From JAGSOU01 sp049974865 (GTDB taxonomy: Bacteria > Pseudomonadota > Alphaproteobacteria > Rhodobacterales > Rhodobacteraceae), in NCBI GenBank assembly GCA_049974865.1, contig JBNGCX010000090.1, positions 1 through 9,202 of the forward strand: a DNA stretch of 9,202 bases, written 5' to 3'. The translations under genes and the position numbers were made by a program. Shown here piece after piece: positions 1 through 5,900 of the stretch. The notes below the pieces were generated by a model, which saw only the letters and a list, made by a program, of their open reading frames with translations, made no database searches and had not been told where the DNA came from. Positions within the stretch are counted from its first letter, which is position 1, and each line of letters starts with the position of its first letter.

Positions 1-39
1 GCTCTACAACAACAACGGCGACGGGGGTAGCGGGGGTAG

Positions 40-60
40 AGACGGCCCGGTGGGCCGTCT
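40..60. repeat. Perfect 9-bp hairpin with 3-nt loop, preceded by GTAG
   Basis: AGACGGCCC (40-48) pairs perfectly with GGGCCGTCT (52-60) around a GGT loop. The left arm is preceded by GTAG, giving the GTAGAGACG edge that is the complement of the CGTCTCTAC edge of the hairpin at 9094-9116. No T-run follows on either strand, so a classical intrinsic terminator is not supported. It probably belongs to a family of small dispersed palindromes. Confidence 0.7.
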
Positions 61-85
61 GGCGGCGCAGGTGGCTGGCTGGCGG

Positions 86-108
86 GAGCCGCGGCACCGC
101 CGCGGCTC
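86..108. repeat. Perfect 10-bp hairpin with 3-nt loop, followed by TAC
   Basis: GAGCCGCGGC (86-95) pairs perfectly with GCCGCGGCTC (99-108) around an ACC loop, and TACAACAAC follows. It lies 38 nt beyond the CPBP gene stop, so it could end or stabilise the 3' end of the leftward transcript, but there is no U-tract in that direction. The 10-3-10 geometry and the CTC-TAC edge match the hairpin at 9094-9116 at the other end of the window. Confidence 0.75.
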
Positions 109-145
109 TACAACAACAACGGCGACGGGGGTCGTGGGCGGGCGC

Positions 146-901
146 CTAGAGGGCCGAGGCCAGGTTGAACCAGAGGTGCACGAGGATCGGCGCGAGGAGG
201 TTGCCGTTTTTGTGGAGGACGTAGCCCAGTAAAAGGCTCAACGGCAAGATCTGCGCCACCTCGACGATCGCGGGAAGCCATTCCATCTGATAGGCGATGA
301 GATACTGGGGGAGATGCAGGGCAGCCATCACCAACGAGGCCCCCAGCCAACCGACCCACCACCCGGCGGCGGCGACCCAGCGAACCTGCAGGTAGCCCCG
401 GGCGAACACTTCTTCGGCCAACCCGACCACCAGATACTGCAGGGCGGCATAGAGGCCCCACCACGCCCAGAGCCGCGGTGCCGCGTCGACCTTACCCTGA
501 GCCACGAAGAAGATCGCGCCGATCACGACGGACAGCGCGATGGCACTCAGCCAACGGCGCCCGTGGAGCTGCAGATCGGCCAATTTGAGCTGGTGATGAC
601 TGGCACCGAGGTACATCGGGATCAGCACCAGCGCCCACGCAAGGGCCTGTCCCACGACGTCGATGAGCTCGTAGCTGCGTGAGTCCGTCGGCGCGGCGTA
701 GACCGTCGGCATGCGAGCCAGCAGGGCAAAGACGAGGCCGAGGATGATGATGGCGACGAGAACCGCCGTCTGCGCCTGGCCCGGGGCCTCGTGCTCCGAC
801 GGGTAGCGCGGTCGCGCGCTCCATCGCTCGGGCCACGCGGCGGTCACCAGCCCCGCAATCAAGCTGGGCAGGAGCGTCTCGCTGAGGAACTCGATGGGCA
901 T
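146..901 (-). CDS. CPBP family intramembrane metalloprotease (CAAX-protease-like)
   Basis: 251 residues, polytopic and hydrophobic. Visible membrane segments lie at about residues 9-22, 46-63, 83-99, 117-134, 146-161, 178-200, 212-230 and 233-250. The C-terminal half has the signature of the CPBP (CAAX protease and bacteriocin-processing, ABI) family: an EExxxRG motif at E163/E164/R168/G169, a second-motif histidine H196 (MxxxH here where FxxxH is usual), and an HxxxN motif at H242/N246. In characterised members these glutamates and histidines form the metal-dependent site within the membrane. Known roles range from processing of prenylated proteins to bacteriocin immunity, and the substrate cannot be told here. 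The ATG at 901 is preceded by AAGGGAG about 10 nt upstream. It is the last gene of the leftward cluster, 66 nt after the SCP2-cupin gene. Confidence 0.9.
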   Translation of the reverse strand: MPIEFLSETLLPSLIAGLVTAAWPERWSARPRYPSEHEAPGQAQTAVLVAIIILGLVFALLARMPTVYAAPTDSRSYELIDVVGQALAWALVLIPMYLGASHHQLKLADLQLHGRRWLSAIALSVVIGAIFFVAQGKVDAAPRLWAWWGLYAALQYLVVGLAEEVFARGYLQVRWVAAAGWWVGWLGASLVMAALHLPQYLIAYQMEWLPAIVEVAQILPLSLLLGYVLHKNGNLLAPILVHLWFNLASAL

Positions 902-967
902 AGGTGGGTTTCTCCCTTGTGACCGTGTGTTGTGCTGGCTACGTCGCCAAATCTGTGCCGTCCCGGC

Positions 968-1672
968 TCATGCCTCCTCACCCCACGCGAGGAAAATGAG
1001 CTCAAGCGCGTCGTCCCCCTCCGTCCAGACCACGTGATCGGCGCCTGGTGGGATATAGTAAGCCTCATCGGCTTTCACCGGCACGGTCTCGTCGCCGATC
1101 TTCGCGACCCCGGTGCCCTTGATGAAGATAAAGGCCTGGGGGAAGGGGTTGGTGTCGCCGGGCTCGTTTAAGCGTTCGCCGGGATTCACCCGGTACCAGG
1201 CGCTGCGAAAGCCCGGACAATAATAGAGGGGGATGGCGTGAGCCCCGTGGACCAGGCGAGCGTGCGCTTCACCCAGCGGCACGCGCTCCGGCACGCTGGG
1301 ATTGAAGAAGTGCTGCAAGAACGCGTACATCGCGGTCAGGCGCTCGCGCGTCATCTCGACGCCGTCGCCTGGGCGTATGTCGAGGGGCGCGGGCTGGCTG
1401 AGGTGCTCGCGTCCCGCCGCCGTCAGCGCCGTCAGCTCGCCGGCATCGATCCGGCGCAGCGTCTCGGCCGACGTCTGCAGGTCGAACTGGGCGTCGGCGG
1501 CGCGCCCACGGTGGAGTGCGACGTCACCGCCGGGCGCGACGATGACATGCCACGTGCGCGATCGCCCTGACTCGTCACTGATCTCGAGGTTAACGGTTAG
1601 CGCCAGATCCTGCCGGACCTTCGCCCGGTAGCTCTGGCCCAGGGTGGTGAGGATGTGTTCAACGTCCGTCAT
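968..1672 (-). CDS. SCP2-like domain fused to a cupin-like domain
   Basis: 234 residues. Residues 1 to about 100 look like an SCP2-type (sterol-carrier-like) fold: an amphipathic start, strands around TWHVIVAPGGDVALHRG (40-56), then a segment containing FDLQTSAETLRRIDAGELTA (63-82), the usual place of the small hydrophobic-ligand pocket. Residues about 145-234 look like a cupin beta-barrel: WYRVNPGE, a PQAFIFIKGTG strand, a conserved PPG turn (208-210) and HVVW. Only one cupin histidine (H213) remains; the HxH pair expected in motif 1 is replaced around RLNEPGD, so metal catalysis is doubtful and a binding role is more likely. The reading frame extends upstream to 1858, but the ATG at 1672 has AGGAG 5 nt upstream and a family-like start. 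It overlaps the aldo/keto reductase gene by 14 nt, suggesting translational coupling. The function is not known. Confidence 0.8.
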   Translation of the reverse strand: MTDVEHILTTLGQSYRAKVRQDLALTVNLEISDESGRSRTWHVIVAPGGDVALHRGRAADAQFDLQTSAETLRRIDAGELTALTAAGREHLSQPAPLDIRPGDGVEMTRERLTAMYAFLQHFFNPSVPERVPLGEAHARLVHGAHAIPLYYCPGFRSAWYRVNPGERLNEPGDTNPFPQAFIFIKGTGVAKIGDETVPVKADEAYYIPPGADHVVWTEGDDALELIFLAWGEEA

Positions 1673-2912
1673 GGGAGCTCCTGGTTGGATGCTGGATGTT
1701 GGATGTTGGTGGCGCTTGTGGCGCCTCCGGGCCGTGGGGGATGAGGGCGCGGAGACGTTCTTGGATAGCGGCCAGGTCGGAGGCAGCTTCGGCGTCGAGG
1801 CGCTTGCGCAGTGCGAAGAGCTCCTGGAAGACGGGCAGGACAGCGGGCTCGTCGACACGACTGAGCAGGATCGCGGTCTCGATCGCGTAGACGAGGTCGA
1901 CGAAGGCCTTCTCGGGGCTTTCGGGCAGTGCTTCGTTGAGGATGCGGGCCACCGAGGCCTGCTGTGCTCGCGCCAGCCGCGCGTCCTCCTGCGCTAGAAA
2001 GCCATCCAGTTCGGCGAGGGCCTCCTCGGGGAAGCGCCACCCGCTGGCGGCTACGTTCTCCTCCACGTGAGCCACCGTCGATGGCCCGGTCAGGGCGCAG
2101 AGCACGCGAGGCTGGGCGAGGACCCAGGCGATGGCGACCTGGACGGGCGTCCGCCCGTGTTGCTCGCCGATCTCGGCGAGCCGCGCGGCCACCCGCAGGC
2201 CCGAGTCGAACCGCTCCCGTTGGAAGAGGGGGTCGAGAGCGCGGATGTCGCCGGGCGCGAAGGGCGGCGGGTCATCCCGACCGGCGAAGGCGCCGGTCAG
2301 CAGGCCGCGCCCGGTGGTGCTGAAGGCGATGGCGGCTGCGTCGTACCGCTCGCAGAGCGGCACCAGCGTCCGTTGTGCGTGACGCGCGACGGCGCTGAGC
2401 TCCATCAGGATCGAGAGGACGTCGCCGGCAGCCAGGAAGTCGGCGGAGCGCTCCGGCGAGAGGTGGCCGAGACCGTAATGCCGGATCTTGCCGGCCTGCT
2501 TCAGCCCCTCCAGCGTGTCGATGATCGCGGGCACCGGTGTGGCGGGATCGTCATAGTGGATCTGGTAGAGGTCGATGCGGTCGGTCCCGAGGCGGCGGAG
2601 GCTCTCCTCGCAGGAGGCAACGATGATCTCCCTTGTTAGGTCGGCCGCGGCGCCCTCCTTGACGCCGATCTTGGTGGCGATGGCCACCTCATCGCGGAAG
2701 GGCGCGACCGCCTCGCCGAGGACGCGCTCCGCGTCTGCCACACCAGAGGCATAGGCGGGGGCGGTGTCGTAGAAGGTCACGCCCAGCTCGTAGCCGCGCC
2801 GCAGCGCCTGCGTGTAGGCGGCGACGTCGGGCGGGCCATAAGCGCCGCTCAGGCCATAGCAGCCGAGGCCGATCTCAGAGACGGTGAAACTGCGATGCGT
2901 GCGTGTCCTCAC
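1659..2912 (-). CDS. Aldo/keto reductase with a C-terminal helical extension
   Basis: 417 residues. Residues 1 to about 305 form a typical NADPH-dependent aldo/keto reductase TIM barrel: GLGCYGLSG near the N-terminus and the full catalytic tetrad D49 (YDTAPAY), Y54, K81 (IATKIG) and H119 (YQIHYDD). The cofactor-binding C-terminal part follows, with TGRGLLTGAF (200-209) and TGPSTVAHVEENVAA (275-289). Members reduce aldehydes and ketones in the cytoplasm; the substrate cannot be predicted. The start is GTG at 2912, chosen because AGGAG lies 6 nt upstream and the barrel begins at once. The protein is about 100 residues longer than usual: residues 306-392 are a predicted helical, Ala/Glu/Leu-rich tail, and the last 20 or so residues come from a short tandem repeat. 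The gene begins 57 nt after the STAND gene and overlaps the next gene by 14 nt. Confidence 0.92.
   Translation of the reverse strand: MRTRTHRSFTVSEIGLGCYGLSGAYGPPDVAAYTQALRRGYELGVTFYDTAPAYASGVADAERVLGEAVAPFRDEVAIATKIGVKEGAAADLTREIIVASCEESLRRLGTDRIDLYQIHYDDPATPVPAIIDTLEGLKQAGKIRHYGLGHLSPERSADFLAAGDVLSILMELSAVARHAQRTLVPLCERYDAAAIAFSTTGRGLLTGAFAGRDDPPPFAPGDIRALDPLFQRERFDSGLRVAARLAEIGEQHGRTPVQVAIAWVLAQPRVLCALTGPSTVAHVEENVAASGWRFPEEALAELDGFLAQEDARLARAQQASVARILNEALPESPEKAFVDLVYAIETAILLSRVDEPAVLPVFQELFALRKRLDAEAASDLAAIQERLRALIPHGPEAPQAPPTSNIQHPTRSSHDGR
1678..1682 (-). promoter_or_regulatory. Ribosome binding site that fixes the SCP2-cupin start
   Basis: AGGAG on the minus strand, 5 nt before the ATG at 1672. 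It lies inside the last codons of the upstream aldo/keto reductase gene. It decides between this start and an in-frame upstream extension to 1858 that would run entirely within the reductase gene. Confidence 0.75.
1684..1711. repeat. Heptanucleotide short tandem repeat (GTTGGAT-like, about 3.5 units)
   Basis: Consecutive 7-mers on the plus strand read GTTGGAT (1684-1690), GCTGGAT (1691-1697), GTTGGAT (1698-1704) and a degenerate GTTGGTG (1705-1711). On the minus strand this is ATCCAAC-type DNA. It lies within the 3' end of the aldo/keto reductase frame, where it encodes the odd tail TSNIQHPT, and immediately upstream of the ribosome binding site of the next gene. Heptameric tandem repeats are best known from cyanobacteria; linking this one to such families is inference. 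Confidence 0.75.
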
Positions 2913-2918
2913 GGATAG

Positions 2919-2923
2919 CTCCT
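2919..2923 (-). promoter_or_regulatory. Ribosome binding site supporting a GTG start
   Basis: AGGAG on the minus strand, 6 nt before the GTG at 2912. It supports the non-ATG start of the aldo/keto reductase gene. The 57-nt gap to the STAND gene shows no hairpin and no clear promoter, which fits co-transcription. Confidence 0.75.
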
Positions 2924-2969
2924 ATGGAACTCGATGCGCGCGGATGGTGGGGTGGGTGATGCTCCGAGA

Positions 2970-5900
2970 TTACATCCACGCCCATTGTGTGCTGATCTGC
3001 TTGATGGCGAGCGCCATCGCATCGAAGTCCGCCTGCGTGATGCCGAGGATGTCCGGCGTGAAAGCATCGCTCTCGGCGATCAGGCGGAGGACGTCGGCCC
3101 GCTGCGCTTTTCCGGAGGCACGGATCGCCTCGGCCAGCCGCAGGCGGATGTCCATCAGGTGCGCGGCGCCGTCGGGTGCGTAAGGAATCAGGGCAACGTC
3201 GGTCCGGAAGCGCATAATCGGATCCTCAAGCGCGTGGGCGAGCTCAAACACCTCATCGCTCAGGTCGGGCGCAGCGCGCAGGAGGGGAATGAGGGCGATG
3301 AGGGCCCGCGAGCGGGCGCGCTCGGTGGTGAACTCCCGGGTGATGATCAGGGCCTCAGCCAGATGTTGCGGCCCGAGTTGGGGCGCCAACGCGACCAAGG
3401 CCTGCTCCGGCCGATCCTCGTCGACGATGTCGATCTCGCCAGCCGCCACGAGGGCCGTCGCGGCGATCTCCCGGTATGCCTCACTCTCGAGGAAGGGGAG
3501 CAGCTCGGTGAGTGCATCCGCCCAGAGCCCATAGTCGTCGATGTCGGGATCGCGCGCGAGGTCCACGGTCGTCTCCAGCAGCTCCGCCCGCTGCTTGCCC
3601 GCAAGCTCGGGAAGCAGGGCTGTGGTCGCGAGAAGGCGCAGGTAGGGGTCCTCAATGGCCTCAAGCGCGTCGCTCGCCGCCGTGACGGCCCGCGCGCGGG
3701 CGCGCCAGCCGTCGTGCCAACTGACCTGGCCGGCGATCGCGGCCCACGCCAGCGCGGCGTCGTAGGGGCTGTCCACGAGGCGGGCGTTGGCCATCGCGGT
3801 CCTCAAAGCGCGCCGCCGCGATCCGGCGGGCAGCCGGGGGACGAGCGCGAGCAGCGCGTTGACGGCGTCGGGATCGCGCATCAGGCGGCTAGCCAGCTTC
3901 TCCTTGAGGGCCTGCACTTTTCCCCGGATGCCCAACGGCAGGGCGCAGAGGACCGCGCAGCGGTCCGCGTCATCGGGTAGCTGCTCAAGGGCCTCGGCCA
4001 TAGGGGTGGACAGCCGCTCGGTACAATAGGGCGCCACCTGGCTGAGCAGCTCAGTCCGCGCTGCGCCGTCAAAGACCCGGTTGGCGTTAGGGTCGGTGAC
4101 GAGCGCCAGCAGCGCCTCCACAAGCGGCGTCCGCGCATCGGGGCCGGTCTCCGGCAGGAGGGCCAGGAAGGCCGCGGCCTGCGACGCCTGATCGGGGATC
4201 TGCTCCGGTTCGAGAAGGTGGGCGAGGTACTCGGCGGCATCGGGGAGCGTCGGGAGGCGGGAGGCCAGCATGGCCACGGCCCGCGACCGTGCCTCGGGTT
4301 GGGTGAGCGCCAAGGCCAAGGGCATCGCCTGCCGGATCAGGGGCCCGCTCAGCTTTGGGGCGAGCGCCACCAGCGCGTCGGCACGGTCCAGCTCATAGCG
4401 AAGGGCCGCGACGGCTTCGAGCGCCTCGCCGAGTGTCGCGCTGCGCTCGGCACCCTCGCAGCGGATCGCGAGCGTGCCAAGGCCCTTCGCGCGCGCGGCG
4501 GGGTCGCCGATCCCGCGGATGACGGCAGCGGCCTGCGGCAGGAGATGCTCGGGCAGCCGCGGGATCAGCCCGTCGAGCAGCCGCACCTGAACGTCGGGGC
4601 GCTCAGCGCTCGCGGCCCGGTCGAGCGCTGCCGGTAGCATGCCCTCGGGTAGGTAGGGGGCCAGCTCGGCCCACAGCGTCGGTTGGTCGGAACTGGGGCC
4701 GATCAGCGCCGGATCGAGCGCCACCTGCTCGGCCATATCGGGGGGCAGGGCCGGCGCCAGGTCCGCAAGCGCCTCCATCCGGTCGAGCTCCCACGCCATG
4801 CGGGTGACGGTGCTGAGCAGCTCCTCGAGCAAGATCTGGCGCTGCCCGTCAGGCAATCGGTGCGCCAACGCCGCTAGCGCTTTCACCCGCGCGGGTGCAT
4901 CGAGAAAGCCCCGCGCCGCCTGCAGCGCCCGCTCGATCTGAGCATCGTCCAGGTGAGGCGCCAGGGCCGCGAGGACCACGGCGCGGTCGCGCTCGCCGTC
5001 CAGCCGAAGGGCTTTCGCCAGGATGCGCTTCATGTAGCGCGCGGCATCGGGCCGCGTGGTCACGTAGCCGACCAGCGCCGTCAGTACCCGCGCCAGCACA
5101 TAGCTCCCCTCGATCAGACAGGTCGTGTCGAGGGCTCGCAACAGGGCGTCGGGCGAGTCATAGCTGGCGGAGAGCGCGGGGATCAGCCGGCGCACCGCCT
5201 CGCCGCGTTCCCAGTCGTCGGGGAGCGTGCAGGCGATGGCGAGCGCCTGACAGAGGTAATCCGGCGTCAGCCCCGGCGCGAGCGCCGTGAGGGCATAGCC
5301 CAGGGCGCTTGGCGCCATACGCGGCGACCTGGGCGGCGCGGCCTCGCCCGTCTCGGGACCGACGGCGGCGGCGATCTCGGAGAGCGTGGTCGCCTGCACC
5401 CGGGCCTGGAGGTCGGGCTCGAGGTGAGGAATCACGCCGGCCAGCGCCTCGGCCCGGAGATGGAGGGTGGGCAGGGTCTGCGCCAGGTCCAGGGCCTGGT
5501 GGAGCCGCGCCGGATCCAGATAGGGTGCGATGGCGGCCAGCGCCTGGGCGCGCTGGGCTGCGCCCTCGAACGGGTCGTTGTCGAGCCCCCGAATCGCGTC
5601 CAGGGCGGCCTCCGCCGCCGCTTCCTGTCCTTCCGCATCGGGGGGCACTGCCATCAGCAATCGGTGCAGCGCGCGCACGCGCTGGGAGAGCGGCATACGC
5701 CGCGCGACGCTCAGGACCCGTCTGACGGTCCAGACCCGATGGGCCACGGCCTCGGCGATCAGGGGAGGCGGCGTCTGTGTGGCCAGGCTGTTGATGCTGG
5801 CGCGGATCAGGGCGTAGCGCAGGGCGTCGGCCAACGCTGTGAGGGAGGCCGATGCCTCGAACTGGACCCGTACCTGCTCGTCGGCCCGCATTCGGGCGAG

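Larger units (their letters stand above)
1..132. repeat. 28-bp perfect direct repeat, two copies 104 bp apart
   Basis: Positions 1-28 and 105-132 are identical. Each copy begins GCTCTACAACAACAAC and continues GGCGACGGGGGT. The second copy starts inside the 3' arm of a perfect hairpin (86-108). The first copy sits at the window edge, so a matching hairpin may lie just outside. Next to copy 1 there is also a tandem duplication of the 9-mer CGGGGGTAG (22-30 and 31-39). The region lies downstream of the CPBP gene stop and contains no credible gene. The most likely reading is non-coding repetitive intergenic DNA, possibly one period of a longer array with a unit near 104 bp. Confidence 0.85.

Noticed and set aside
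40..108. Rho-independent terminator for the leftward cluster
   Set aside because: The stems are strong, but no U-tract follows in the direction of transcription. They are kept as palindromic repeats with a possible, unproven role at the 3' end.
1..132. CRISPR-like direct repeat pair
   Set aside because: There are only two copies with a 76-bp spacer, the spacer contains its own hairpin, and no cas gene is present.
146..901. CPBP protein as a gasdermin-like pore-forming substrate of the CHAT protease
   Set aside because: It has intact metalloprotease motifs and many membrane segments, unlike the bacterial gasdermin fold. No short C-terminal inhibitory peptide is evident.
1673..1858. N-terminal extension of the SCP2-cupin frame to an upstream start
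   Set aside because: The extension lies wholly inside the reductase gene and is Ser/Pro/His-rich low-complexity sequence. The internal ATG at 1672 has AGGAG at ideal spacing.
2942..2957. G-rich run on the plus strand between the STAND and reductase genes as a possible G-quadruplex
   Set aside because: The tracts are mostly two Gs long and the genome is GC-rich, so this is expected by chance and lies on the non-transcribed side.
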